From assembly GCA_944989445.1 (NCBI GenBank), contig CALYLW010000015.1:2310540-2374539 (forward strand): 64,000 bases of DNA. The letters are read 5' to 3'. The DNA comes from Ampullaceana balthica (Eukaryota; Mollusca; Gastropoda; Lymnaeidae). A model generated the notes under the pieces. It was not told the DNA's origin. It was given only the letters and a program-made list of their open reading frames with translations, and made no database searches. The position numbers were made by a program, and so were the translations under genes. This document shows, piece after piece, positions 48,501 to 59,549 of this stretch (its first letter is position 1; every line of letters begins with the position of its first letter).

Positions 48501-49391
48501 ACCAAATCATCCCTTGTAACAATGAATCGATGTTCATTGCCATTAATGAACACCAAATCATCTTTTTTAACAATGAATCGATGTTCATTGCCATTAATGA
48601 ACACCAAATCATCCTTTGTAACAATGAATCGATGTTCATTGCCATTAACAATCGTTTCAGTTAAATCAAGGTAATTTTGTTGATCCAAATAGAACTGTTG
48701 GAGTCGCGACTTCGCTTTAAATATTAAGTGTGATATCTGAAAACTTGCATTTATTTAGAAATTATGGAACATTTGCGAAGGTGTAATAATATCGAACGTT
48801 TATTATTTGTTGTTTCATGTCAAATACAAATGTATCTTTGAAATTTGTACTCGTTTGCAATCACTTTTCACGCATATTTCAAATGCTTATAAGTGAAGAT
48901 ATTTGGAGTTCTATCCTAAGGGTGGTATCCTTAAGTTAATTACTAATGTCACTTCACAAAACTTTTTAAAGAAATAAAAAAATATAAGAACATTAAAAAT
49001 CCATGTTAATTATACTCCAAAGTGTTGTAACCAATAAGTTGAAGTAAGAAATGTTTCAGAGATGGCAACTCTCACGTTACTTGATCATCATTGTTTGCAT
49101 CTCTCACCCCCTCACCACTCAGGTAACGTCCAACAGCAGCAGTACAGCGGCTACAACACCGGCTACAACACCGGCTTCAACACCCAGTACAGCACCTACC
49201 CGCCACCACCGTACACCCACCAGGGCAAGTACCCGCCGGCACCACCAGTCCCGCCAGCGTACACGGCTACGTCACCAGCCTACACCGCCGCCACATCTCC
49301 CCCACCAGCCTACACCTACACGGTCCCGGAGAGCAACCCCTTCGCCTTGGCGGCCAATCAGGCAGCAGGACGGACGCCCACAGCAAAGTGA
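42519..49391 (+). CDS. CYYR1/Shisa-like cysteine-rich single-pass membrane protein (5' end missing)
   Basis: Exons 42519-42618, 45461-45606 and 49123-49391 join in phase (170 codons plus stop). Exon 1 here encodes a short Cys-rich ectodomain ending DYCPKEGG..EYCS..CCG....YCCM. Exon 2 starts after a long pyrimidine tract and carries one membrane segment containing IAGIVFG, as in CYYR1, then CLCQYKKQRG. Exon 3 is a Gln/Tyr/Pro-rich tail with three PPxY motifs (PPPY, PPAY, PPAY), expected to bind WW-domain proteins such as NEDD4-type ligases. This is the Shisa/CYYR superfamily layout. The preceding signal-peptide exon must end one base into a codon; I did not find it. Introns hold a minisatellite derived from exon 1, two DNA elements, a LINE fragment and a 51-bp array. 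Confidence 0.85.
42619..43030. repeat. Minisatellite derived from the exon-intron junction of the CYYR1-like gene
   Basis: The exon end CAGTACTGTTGTATGAG and donor GTAACT are repeated twice more at 38-bp spacing (donors at 42619, 42657 and 42695). After that a 21-bp unit, TGTGGCTTCAGTACTGTTGT plus A, continues for about 15 copies. Translated, it repeats the exon's own QYCCM. Confidence 0.93.
43070..43695. repeat. 21-bp minisatellite, about 30 copies
   Basis: Unit GCATGTTGTATGTGAACTAA plus C. It shares TGTTGTATGTG and the 21-bp period with the preceding array, so it is probably a later derivative. Intronic. Confidence 0.96.
43994..44776. mobile_element. Pogo/Tigger-like MITE in intron 1 of the CYYR1-like gene
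   Basis: The left end CAGTCGAAACTCTCTAAGTC and the inverted right end CAGTCAGACCTCGCTAAGTC share most of their first 26 bases, and both are followed by more TCGA-AGTCGA blocks. The TA flank is clear on the right and imperfect on the left. No transposase. Confidence 0.7.
44897..45297. mobile_element. GGTCCATAAATGACGT-type MITE, intronic
   Basis: It begins GTCGTCCATAAATGACGTCA, with C-rich blocks next to each end (ACCTCCCCCCTCGTCAC / CACCCCCCCTCCCCTCGTCA). It closes with AAGTGACGTCATTT, where the last bases of the expected end are lost. It ends 160 bp before exon 2. Confidence 0.7.
45895..46745 (-). pseudogene. LINE 3' portion with reverse-transcriptase C-terminus (longest copy)
   Basis: Minus strand: 46745-46472 reads DETRSAQDSKILQKDLDVLI...SFHPEKCQLLRVTKKK and then KDAKYLGVLINEKLSWNPHV, the end of a Jockey/CR1-type reverse transcriptase. 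Frames break between 46470 and 46250. The C-terminus resumes at 46249-45974 with ARTNTYKFSFFPCGIRAWNW and LPEE. The 3' end has the GACGCAATAATCTTCTGTAT..GAGCGTCTGTA hairpin and (GATAA)n. 5' truncated and inactive; inserted in intron 2 of the CYYR1-like gene. Confidence 0.88.
46843..48655. repeat. 51-bp minisatellite, about 35 copies, with higher-order structure
   Basis: Unit CAATGAATCGATGTTCATTG, CCATTAATGAACACCAAATC, ATCCTTTGTAA. Each unit contains an 8-bp inverted repeat, TGTTCATT...AATGAACA. Variant units (TTTTTTAACAAGG) recur at regular distances, including 306 bp (6 units) between 48044 and 48350. 51 is divisible by three, so several frames on both strands stay open without coding. It fills intron 2 of the CYYR1-like gene. 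Confidence 0.97.
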
Positions 49392-49920
49392 CCTTAGCCC
49401 CCCACCCCCCCACTTGTTATGTCCTGCTGACTTGCATGGACACTGACCCTGGCACTTGCTAGACACAGAATCTATTGAAAATATAATTTTATGAAAGTTA
49501 ACATATATTTTTTTCTTCTGGAAGTCAAGGTACCTATGACCTTTCAGAGTGGACAAAAAAACAAATTAGTTCGGCACTTTACTTTCGAAAACAAAAATTT
49601 GAAAAACCCATCCTCACCCTCACAGCACTGTTAATTTTGGTTAAAAACCAAGCATCATTTTATCACACCATATCTCTAGCAAAGGCCTTTTTATAATATA
49701 TTTAATTAATATTACAATTATTATATAGATATTATAATCAATTTTAAATTGCTAAGACATGCGACTGTTATATTTAATCTGAATTCAAAGATTATGAGAT
49801 AATCTCCCTCCAATGAATCCAAAGAATCCTAATTCCAGATCCGAAGATATTTACAATTTTTTAAAAATGTCTCTTATTTAAAAATCATCATCATTTTATG
49901 TTTGATCAAAGATTGATAGA
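49392..49920 (+). other. 3' UTR and downstream of the CYYR1-like gene
   Basis: Sequence after the TGA begins with a C-run. I see no canonical AATAAA in the first 500 bases; AATATA at 49480 is the nearest variant. No other feature. Confidence 0.4.
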
Positions 49921-51026
49921 AGGGCTGGTACGGATTAATTTTTTTTGTTCGAATACATTAAAAAAATTAATCGATTAATCGACAAATTTTCGATTAAGTA
50001 TATTTTATATAACGCATATATAGATCCGTTAAGTCGCGATTCTTTATTTCGCGAAATCGGTTAGGTCGCAGTAATTCCATGGCTCACAAATTTTGTGACG
50101 CAACACAGCAAATTCGCTCTGCTATGCAAGAAATAAGGAAGAAAAAACTTTTGTTTACGCATGCACGTCAGTGGCGGATTTAGGTTTGTCAGCGTGGGGG
50201 GGCCAGCAGAATTTCAAGGGGCGCCGCAAAAATTTTTTTTATTCACTTAGTATAAATATTTCTAGGTGCTGAAATAAAATGCATTTGTCTAAATGGCTGG
50301 TTCTGCAATGAAGATTAGAAATTTGATATGAGATTCACTCTTATTGCTATATTTTATGTTGAAAGAAACATTTTTGCTCACTTTAAATGTGAGATTTACT
50401 TTAATAAGTTTTCATCTTAAGAGACTGATGCAGTCTCAAATATGAAATCTAAGGTGTGTTGTTTATGTTCCATACATTTTCAGAGTTGCCCTGTGGCAAC
50501 TTGCTAGACAAAAAGAAACATCTAGTCTTAAGTAGACATGGTTAATCAATTGAATTTATGAAAATGGTAGTTAATTTGGGAGCTGTTATATGTGACAAAA
50601 TCTAAATATCTCATAATCCTTTGTGTTCACTTTCAATTGCTGAATATCCTAGCAGACTTTAACATAGAAAACTCAGCATAATAAGTTTATAGTCTTTGGG
50701 CTAAATAAAACATCTAAAATGTTTTGATAATGAGGTAGAATTTGATTAAATTTTTTATAGGCTTCCAATAGTTTGTTGTACTATCTGCAAGATTCATCAG
50801 TTTGTTCAGCTTGCCATAAATAGCAGTGACAGTAACTCAAACAAATAACTAAGTGTTAAATAATGAATGCTGCGTTGATCATTCAAAGTAAATTATTTAA
50901 TATTCTTTTTGTTTACATCAAACCAATTCAATGAATCTCTTCAATATACAAACACTTGGTTTATATTCAGGAGAGTAATAGGTCACAAATGCAAACAAAA
51001 TATAATGTATTTAAAAAAATGTTAAT

Positions 51027-51205
51027 CCTTATATAATAAAAGGCAATGTTCTGTCCGGTCATCGATAGCGATTGGTCCCTCAAACACATATGACTCATAC
51101 AGCCAATCATATTGAAAACTTTTACGCGGACGTTCAAAACGAGTTATTTTTGGTGCAGTATTTCTTCCAAGACTTTATTTTTAGCTATGCGCGTTGGGAT
51201 TTATA
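51027..51205 (+). mobile_element. 5' half of the 350-bp Helitron-like element, inside hAT
   Basis: Starts TCCTTATATAATAAAAGGC and runs to GGGATTTATAGTAAA. The 3' hairpins are missing. Confidence 0.65.
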
Positions 51206-51429
51206 GTAAATCTGATGCTTCAAATAATGAAAAACAGAGACTTTGGTGGAGCGGATTAGTCAAGATTAATAACACACACACACAAAGAGTGCCAATAATA
51301 TCATACTTATAAATAAACTAAACAATTTACTTCAGAATTTAAAAAAAATAATTCATGACTGCATGTTTGAGCATCAAACTTTGGGAAAATCAATGAACTT
51401 TACACAAACAATGATTGTAATTTCCTTAA

Positions 51430-51550
51430 ATAAACATTTAAAACTCTAATAAGAATGCAGGACTAAACACAAACCATGGATAAGCATCGGACGCAATATT
51501 CTTTTGTATAGAAGGAGCATCTGTAACAGATAAGATAAGATACGATAAGA
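51430..51550 (+). mobile_element. LINE 3' tail (copy 5), inside hAT
   Basis: Only about 110 bp: AACATTTAAAACTCTAATAA...GCATCGGACGCAATATTC, tail hairpin, and GATAAGATAAGATACGATAA. Severely 5' truncated. Confidence 0.8.
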
Positions 51551-52111
51551 TAGAGCCCTGAGCCCTATATAAATTGCTTTCTACGTGATTTCATTGAAGC
51601 AAAACGATTTCTTGTTGATTCAACGTCAACGTTCTCAGCTAGATCACATTCGATTGAAATTAATGCCAATCCAGACTGACGTTCGTTTGTCATTGTTGAG
51701 CGCAAATAATTTTTGACGAGTTTCAATCTACTGAAACTTCTTTCAGCAATAGCACTGCTAATAGGAAGAGTCAAATACATTTTATAGAGTTTTGACAATT
51801 TCGGGAGACCTGATGCCATTTGTTTTTCAGTCAAGAATGGCTGAACCTTTTTAAGTTGTAGTTCACTAGGTCATAATTGTTACGTTAGTGCATACAAATC
51901 TTTGAAGGTATCATATTTCCTGATTGCTTCTTCAAGAATAATGTCATGTTTGTAAATTTTGCATAAACTTCGAAAAGAATATTTATTTAATATTCTTCCG
52001 ACATTTGTGATGGATCAATACAATAGAAATAAGTAACTGTGCCCCAAAAGTCATTAAATCGATTTTCTATTTGTATTTAAAGTGTATCCATGATAGTGAA
52101 GTACGTTTCAG

Positions 52112-52810
52112 ATCCTTTATATTAACTCGTGGTGTCTGGTTGATTATTTGCTTGTCGAAAAAAAACTTTGGATCTATTTTAACCCACTTCCTCGTAAGCT
52201 AGCGAGCTGAAATTTTGCAGGCAGACTCGTGCCGATGATAAAAACGGTGTATCAAAATTTCAGATTGATCGCATGTACTGTATTTAAAGTATTGCATTTT
52301 AAAAAAATTATATTTATCTCTATGTATCATGATACATTTTTGAGATAGAGTGTCGCGGTGCGTATTATATTGAACAGCCTTTCCTGTCACGCAATAAGGT
52401 GCGTATTTTATTGACAAACCATTTTTATAAACATATTCCTGATCGGGGCGCATTATATTAAACATGTTTACGACACAACTACAACTTTGTATTTTTGGAA
52501 GGTCTTGCGCTGCGTATTATAATGAACATTCTTTTAGTTACGTCTCGTACATAAAGGATTTATAGTGAAAAACTTGGTTTTTTACGTTTATTAAATCCTT
52601 TATTTTAACTCGTGGTGTCTGGTTGATTGCTTGCTTGTTTGCTTTTTTGTCGAAAAAAATTTGGATCGATTTTTAACGCACTTCTTCGTAAGCTAGCGTG
52701 CTGAAATTTTGCAGGAAGACTCGTGCCGATGATATAAACGAAGTATTAAAATTTCAGATCGATCGCATGTATTGTAATTAAATTATTGAACTTCTAGATT
52801 ATTTTATTGC
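52112..52810 (+). mobile_element. One and a half copies of the ~505-bp Helitron-like repeat, inside hAT
   Basis: Two head-to-tail units, opposite in orientation to 20705-22224: 52112-52590, then 52591-52810. They separate the transposase middle from its C-terminal domain. Confidence 0.8.
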
Positions 52811-53399
52811 AATTCACTTTTCTTTAGATTCGGATTTAGCAAAGGCGTTGCAAGTAGTTTGATAGCACGAAGATAATTTTTGTACAAATAGCATAAGAAA
52901 AACAAAAGAATATTTTTTAATTAAAACAGATAGTCCCACAGCTTCTGCTCTGACACTTCCTTTATATTCTGTTGATTTCCCTGAATCAAGTGTGGCTAGA
53001 ATAGCAGAGAATGATCCAACAACTGCATGCTTACGGCTTGCACATCATGTATCAGAAAGTCGTTTCAGAGTATCTACTGTTGATTCATATTGAGATTTCT
53101 GATGTTCTTTAAAAGTATGTAGACGTGGTAAACTAGACGTAAAGAATGCATACAACCTTAAATCTGTGCCAAAAAACAACTGTACATCACTGTTTACAGA
53201 CATTGCTTCGATTGTAACCAAATTCAAAACATGGGCACAACAATTGGGTGAAATTTTCTTTATCTGAGTTTGAAGGCCACTCTTAATTCCTGAGTATGCC
53301 TGTCCTCGACAGAGTGTAAAATCAATGTTTTGCTTTTTTAGTTCAGTTACAATCTTCTCAGCAAATGCGGTAGCATTTTTTATTTTTTTATTTATTTTG

Positions 53400-53640
53400 T
53401 GAAGTCCCATAAACGGTGGTCGTAGGGGGTCCTAATGTTTCCATTAGAACCTACTAGGGGCGGTGCTTGGTAGTCCTTGGTGGGCGCCCCATCTCCCTTC
53501 CAGGTCAGTGGAGGACTTTCTTAACATTTGTCATTCCATTTTTATTGTGACTTGAACGTGTAGGCTAATAGATCACACGCCCCTCAGCTGGTGAGGCGAG
53601 CGCACTATTCACTATACAGCCGCGGTTTACAAAAGTATAA
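53400..53640 (-). mobile_element. tRNA-derived SINE, second family (copy 2), inside hAT
   Basis: Minus-strand GCGGCTGTATAGTGAATAGT then GCGCTCGCCTCACCAGCTGA matches the head at 14325-14440. The TAAGAAAGTCCTCCAC block and a C/G-rich 3' part down to about 53405 complete it. It splits the hAT transposase after VERFIGF. Confidence 0.55.
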
Positions 53641-54215
53641 AAGCCTATAAATCTTTCCACATGTCCCGATTTTTAAAAAAATTAACCTAAAGAAACTGAC
53701 ATCTGATCAATTCTAGATATATCAATGGTTGAATCAAAAATTAAAGAAAAGAATTGTGCAGACTTAACTTAATTATCAATTGTCGCCGATAATTCAGATG
53801 CGAGTGATTGATTTAAACCAGATATTACAGTTTCGTCGTTTTAAATACGATATTTAGCAAGCAGTTTGGTGTTGATTAAAAGTTTCGTCTTAAGCAATCT
53901 TTTTTTCTGCTTTTGTGGCACCTTTTTGGTGTTAATCGAGGGCGGCTTTAGGGGGCGCCATTTCAGACCCAACAGGGGCGCGGGGGGGCAAGCCGCCCCC
54001 CCTGCCCTATAGCTAAATCCGCCACTGATGCACGTCTACATAAATAATAATACTACGAGAGAAAAGTGTATAAATAACAAAAAAATATAACATAATTACT
54101 AAATTGAAAAAAAAATTCTTAAATTTTCATCGAGTTTAAATCTATTAAATTAATTTTAATCGATTAAAATTAAATACCATTAATCGCTTAATTAATCGCT
54201 AATTTCCGCAGCCCT

Positions 54216-54765
54216 TATTGAGAGCATTGTTGACACTGTATTTTGTCTTTATTAACATGTGTGATACCCAGACAATGAGCGTAGATAACTGGTCTCATTT
54301 TTGTTATCTATTGAAGTTGAAGAATCGTTTTTTTAAAAAAAAGAATATTTTCTTAAAGTTAAAATTTGTTATCCTCAAAGGTAGGAATTTATGGCTTGAA
54401 AAAATTAACTGTAAAATTGATTGATCTGTATTTGTACTGTCTTATTAGTATTAAAATCAATATCTAGAAAAAAAGTACGGAGAAATGATGGGTTCAAAAT
54501 AAAAAATCTGCTCTCAATGAAATCCTTCAAAATGAACATCGAGATCGTTTTGTGCGTTACATTCGTTCCCCTTTGTTTAAACGAATATTCTCTTATTTTG
54601 ATATGATTGAATATATCTATTGTGAGATAGGGAAGTGCATTTTAGAATATTAATTAAAAAAAATAATTTAAAAAAAACGCGTGAAAAACTTGCGCACTAA
54701 GAAAAGGGGTAAGGGAAGGGGAAAGCACTAATTTTTGAATTTTATAAAATGATTACTTGTAAGTG
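54216..54765. other. Intergenic, nothing recognised
   Basis: AT-rich sequence without credible exons or repeats. Confidence 0.5.
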
Positions 54766-55035
54766 TAAGCGGTTGTCGAGTGGCAGCATACTGGACTGTC
54801 ATACCGATGGTCACGGGTTCGAATCCGTGTGAAGGCAAGGGCTTGTTCCCGAGGCCTAGGGCGTCCCTGAGTCACCCAGCTCCGAATGGGTACCTAACAC
54901 TACATGTAGTTAGGCGGCTGGGTAATGCGTGGAACCCACAAAGCCGTGGCCTGTGAACGCTGCATCATCTGTCATGGTCTGTGGACGCAACTATCTTCTG
55001 CATAGAAGGAGCGTCTGTATAAGATAAGATAAATT
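54766..55035 (+). mobile_element. tRNA-Ser-like SINE (copy 5)
   Basis: Plus-strand copy close to full length: GCGGTTGTCGAGTGGCAGCA head, GGGTTCGAATCC B box, CCTAACACTACATGTAGTTAGG palindrome in the body, tail hairpin GACGCAACTATCTTCTGCAT..GAGCGTCTGTA and ATAAGATAAGATAA. Confidence 0.93.
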
Positions 55036-55129
55036 ACATGAGAAGATAACGCATCGTCTCAGTCATTTTATTTCAATTCGTTTTTATATATTTACATTGA
55101 CTTGTTACAATGTTTTGATATGAACAACT

Positions 55130-55900
55130 AGATATTCTGAGGCAGCTACGGCGCCCGTTTTTTTTAAAAAGCGCAAGTAACTTACGTGAATGTTATTGCA
55201 TGCGTTCGAATCAGTTTGTCCGACAACACAAAAATGGTATGTGAATGAGTTCAATAAAAATAATGGATTATTAAAGTTTAGTTAATTAGAATGATTCATT
55301 TTCACAAAATTTCTCTATGTATCCCTTTTCCAAAATTAAAATATAAGCTCAAACAATGACGTCATGTAATATTTTACGACGAGAAACACCACACGCTCTG
55401 TTAATCTCGAAACCAAAATGATACCTTTCTTTTTTAACTGCTATGGACTGTTGTAGCATGTCCCTCAGCGTTACGGAGTCAGTGACTTGGGCTTTTATTA
55501 TATACTAGGTTGTGCTGCGGCGCCGTGGCGCCTGCGGCGCCCGCTTTTTTAAAGGCGCCTACGGCGCCCACCTTTTTCAAAAGCCCAGCTAACTTGCCTT
55601 GTATGATAAATACTTAATATTAAACTTCCTGAAAGGTACACAAAGTATTTTATAATAGGGTCTGTAGGGCGCCTACTTAAGTAACTTATCCTTGTTTGAT
55701 AAATACGAAATATTAAACCTCCTGGAATTTACACAAAGTATTTTATGATTAACAATTCTCAAATCCTCTTTTTACATCGTTCCCTTTTCCAAAATTAAAA
55801 TATGAGCTAAAACAATGACGCAATATAATATCTTTTTACGGCGAGAAATGTTAGATAGCAGCGCACCAAATTACTGCACCAAAATAACTCTTATCGAACG
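55130..55900. repeat. Relics of the CTAG-ended repeat family
   Basis: The modules GCCCAAGTCACTGACTCCG, CTAG at 55505-55508, a GC-rich hairpin region (GCTGCGGCGCCG..), TTAAACTTCCTGAA and ACACAAAGTATTTTAT occur in the same order as at 23024-23900. No protein. Confidence 0.55.
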
Positions 55901-56559
55901 TCCGCATGAAATTGTTCAATTTTTTAATTAATAAATAGTGTGGAGAGTGTTTAATGTTAATCTGGAAACCAAAATGATTATCCAATTTTTTTTTAAAAGC
56001 AGAGTGATGTCCCTCAGCTTTCCGCTACATAATTGAGCGTAAATATAATATATATGATGATTAGATAATTGAATAAAAAATACGTTCAGAACAATTGTGT
56101 GAGTGTGTGTATTCAGCAAAGTGGGTTTCTCACAATAGTCTGAAAATAATGCACATTTCTCTTTCGCATTATATGCAACAAATTTGATAAAGTTTTTTTT
56201 TAAACGAATGAAAAGAGAGATTTATTATATTATTTTCTTTAAAAATATTTCTTATATATTTGAAGAATAGATTAAAATATGTATTTAAACCAATTAACGA
56301 ATTTAATATATTTCTTTTTTTTTAGACATTAAAGGGAGAAAACATATTGACATCATTTTTATGCTCTAAGTGATCTAATTAAAAAATTCTATTTAGAGAG
56401 TTTCGGAAAAAAGAAATATTGACACCATTCATATGTTCTAATCTAAGTGATTTAATTAAAGGAAGACATACATTCATGCATTAATAAATTTAAAACACGA
56501 AAAATAGTTTTCACAAAATTTATTTAATTTAGGAACATATAAATTCAATTTTAAATACA

Positions 56560-56825
56560 TAGAAAATGATTGAGAAAGAGATAGATAGATTAATGGAAAA
56601 ACATAGATAAAGAGAGAGAGAGAAAGAGAGAAGATAGAGGGAGAAAGAAATTAAGATAGGGTCAGTGAAAGGTGAAATTATGAGATAAAAACAAAGAGAA
56701 GTGATGATATGAAATGAGAGAAAACAAAGAGAAGTGATGATATGAAATGAGAGAAAGAGAGAGAGAGACAGATAAAGCAGAAAGAGACAGAGAGGGGAGA
56801 AAGAGAGAGAGAGAGAGACAGAATG
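56560..56825. repeat. Polypurine (GA-rich) tract
   Basis: About 260 bases almost entirely A and G, with GAGAGA runs and a duplicated block (AAACAAAGAGAAGTGATGAT). It could adopt triplex DNA. Confidence 0.85.
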
Positions 56826-56924
56826 CTGACAACTTATGTTAAATTTTGATCTTTCAATTAAAAAATTTGATTTTTAGAAACACTTATCACAAAATTCCAT
56901 TCATGTCGCTGTGCCACTATGATG

Positions 56925-57195
56925 TATGTCAGATGATATATGTCAGATGATATATGTCAGATGATATATGTCAGATGATATATGTCAGATGATACATGTC
57001 AGATGATTTATGTCAGATGATATATGTCAAGTGACATATGTCAGATGATTTATGTCAGATGACATATGTCAGATGATATATGTCAGATGATACATGTCAG
57101 ATGATACATGTCAGATGATACATGTCAGATGATACATGTCGGATGATACATGTCAGATGATACATGTCAGATGATACATGTCAGATGATACATGT
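56925..57195. repeat. 14-bp minisatellite, about 19 copies
   Basis: Unit ATGATACATGTCAG, with TATATG and TTTATG variants grouped in the left half. Confidence 0.95.
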
Positions 57196-57398
57196 CACTA
57201 TGATTTAAGGCAGTAGTACTCAATAGTCCACGCCTCACATAAATTTACTGGTACAAATATCATACACATACATTTGTGGATTCAAATGCATCAAATTATA
57301 TATTATATTTTTGGAATCCAATGTTTTGCCTAATTATGTCGCAATACAAACTATAGAAGTGGATAACAACGAAATTACTTTCATTGCGGTTTAAGGTA

Positions 57399-57535
57399 CA
57401 GTCATACCTCGAGGTACGAGTTTAATTCGTTCCATAACATTGCTCGTATGTCAAATTGCTCGTATCTCAAAGCAATTTTCCCCATTGAAATTAATTGAAA
57501 TGCCATTAATCCGTTACAGCCCAAAAATTTGCTAA
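57399..57535. mobile_element. One end of a pogo-like element
   Basis: CAGTCATACCTCGAGGTACG preceded by TA, then TTAATTCGTTCC and two GCTCGTAT.TCAAA blocks, a typical pogo/mariner-like MITE terminus. The opposite end was not found. Confidence 0.55.
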
Positions 57536-57652
57536 CCCTAATTGTTTTTGTTACGTGTTTTTGAATCAGAAAAATGTATTTATAAATGAACAATATTGTA
57601 TAAAAACATAATAAAAGAGAATGTAAAGCAAAAAAACAAAAAACAAAAAAAA

Positions 57653-57685
57653 CAAACAAACAAACAAACAAACAAACAAACAAAA
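57653..57685. repeat. (CAAA)n microsatellite
   Basis: Eight CAAA units. Confidence 0.95.
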
Positions 57686-57699
57686 AAACTGGTTTTTTA

Positions 57700-59280
57700 A
57701 AGTGTACACACATATTTGTATTTTGGTCACTTAAATGTAACTTACACAAAACTTAAATGTTACTGTATGCTTAATTTTAGTCACTGCTTTTCTCTTCACT
57801 GGTCTTTGCCTTTTTTGCCGGATTCAAAAAATAAAAATCAAAATAAATAATAAATAATTAAAAATTTAAAAAACTGTCCAAGGAGGTTTGTTTCTTCCTC
57901 CCTTTCAGAATGCTGCGGAAATGAGTTAGGCAAGTGTCATTAAATAGTTCCGATGCACGATCAGTTGCATCTTTTTCGGGGTGTTCCTATTTCACGAACT
58001 GTGCAGAAATTACAATTAAAAATAAACATCACGTTGGAGCTCTTGAAAAATTTGTAATTTAAAATTAAATAAAATACAATCAAATTTTGAGAACTACTGC
58101 CCATAACAATTTAAAACAGCCGGACAATGAAATCCACCAAAATAACAGTTTATGTTTACTCAGAAATGTCAATCCAATGAATTTGCTCTTAAAATGTGAG
58201 ACGAAGTCCGTCAGGTTCAATGAAAACATTATATTTTAAAAGTGAATGGAGAAAAGGCACTTCACAAAACAGAATGCAAGAAAAAACTTTGCACTTGGCT
58301 GGTTCTTATACGCGTACTAAAAAGGTATATATAATGAATATTCCTACTTATCTAGTATCTAGTGCTTACCAGCCCCGATTTGAGAACCAGTGAAAGTGTA
58401 CAACATAAAACTTAGGAGTCGGTGAAAAGGTAAGGAAATAAAACTGTGCCATGGTCAAAGTGGTTGAGAAACGGATCATTACCGGATATCTACTTTCGTT
58501 TCTGGATAACTATCAAGGGTAGGTAACTGATAGAGAAGGGATACAATTAAAACGAGAAAGTATAGAAGAGAATTGTGCAGATTTGTTTTAAACTAGGCGA
58601 TGGTGGTTTCAAGTCACTTTAATGTGATAACTGATATGGATTTTAAATGGATATGAATAATAAATGGATAATAAAGGTTATAATAGGTGATCTGATTTTA
58701 AAAGAAAAACGTATCCTTAAACACACACACACAATAAAAACATGAGTATGTCAATCTCCAACTAAAATACGTTCAGAAGAGTAGATATTGCACGGTGTGC
58801 GTCAGATGTTAATTTGACAACGCTGAATTCACCAACAAAGCCAGAAAAATGTGTTTCTTATTTCTACAATACGACTTCGCTATATAATAAAACCATTGCC
58901 TAATTTGCAAATGATATATCATACTATATCTGATTCCCATAATGCACCCTTTCTTGTTTCATTTAATATATGTAATTGATACTCAAGATAAAAATTCAGA
59001 TTTAAAAAAAATGTAACTTACATTTATTTCTATCTCTTAAAGTGCCAGTTTATTTTTAAAAAAATAATTATTTAAGAACATTACAGTCTATTTTTAGAAA
59101 TGTATAAAAATAACAACAATAAAAGCATAGACACATGTACTGAAACAAACACAACATTATGCTGTTAAATTTTTTGTCCTCACCACATCACAAGTTATAT
59201 GAAAAATTAATCGTGACGTCGGTCAATAGCAATACATACCCTCTAAGATACACATAATGCATGAGCAAAAGTTAGAAAAG
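57700..59280. other. Intergenic, nothing recognised
   Basis: No exon with both splice signals and coding composition, and no known repeat family, was identified. Confidence 0.45.
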
Positions 59281-59284
59281 GCAG

Positions 59285-59545
59285 TTGTTTAATCAGTAGG
59301 TCAATGCACACACCAGTAGGTCAGGACACATACACAAGTAGGACAAGACATACACAAGAACGTCAGGTCGTACACAGAAGTAGGTCAGGTCGTAAACACA
59401 AGTAGTTCAAGGCATACACAAGTATGTCACGGCATACACAAGTAGGTCACGGCGTACAGAAGTAGGCCAGGACGTACACAAGTAGGTCAGTACAAACACA
59501 AGTAGGTCATGGCGTACACAAGTAGGTCAATCCGTATATCAGCAG
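59285..59545. repeat. ~20-bp minisatellite, about 13 diverged copies
   Basis: Unit near CACAAGTAGGTCAGGACGTA, with length varying from 18 to 21 and many substitutions, so it is an old array. Confidence 0.85.
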
Positions 59546-59549
59546 GGGC

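Larger units (their letters stand above)
50169..54027 (-). mobile_element. hAT DNA transposon, 3.9 kb, with decayed ZMYM1-like transposase
   Basis: The ends CAGTGGCGGATTTAG are perfect inverted repeats (50169-50183 and 54027-54013), flanked by the perfect 8-bp duplication ATGCACGT (50161-50168 and 54028-54035). Broken transposase pieces on the minus strand, in order: a catalytic-region start FSLIFDSTIDISRIDQMSVS (about 53750-53690), KQNIDFTLCRGQAYSG and CCAHVLNLV (53410-53045), a decayed middle (53040-52820), and the C-terminal dimerisation domain (51834-51565: LPISSAIAERSFSRLKLVKN, YLRSTM). These match the hAT group related to ZMYM1-like proteins. Stops, frameshifts and four insertions show it is dead. 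Confidence 0.92.
49921..54215. mobile_element. Host element with AGGGCTG inverted ends
   Basis: AGGGCTG at 49921 and CAGCCCT ending at 54215 are inverted. Both are followed inward by ATTAATCG-rich sequence, the same organisation as 15899-16640. Most of its present length is the hAT element inserted in it. Confidence 0.55.

Noticed and set aside
46839..48688. Many open frames on both strands (up to 194 codons)
   Set aside because: All are translations of the 51-bp array; both strands are open because the unit lacks stops and is a multiple of three.
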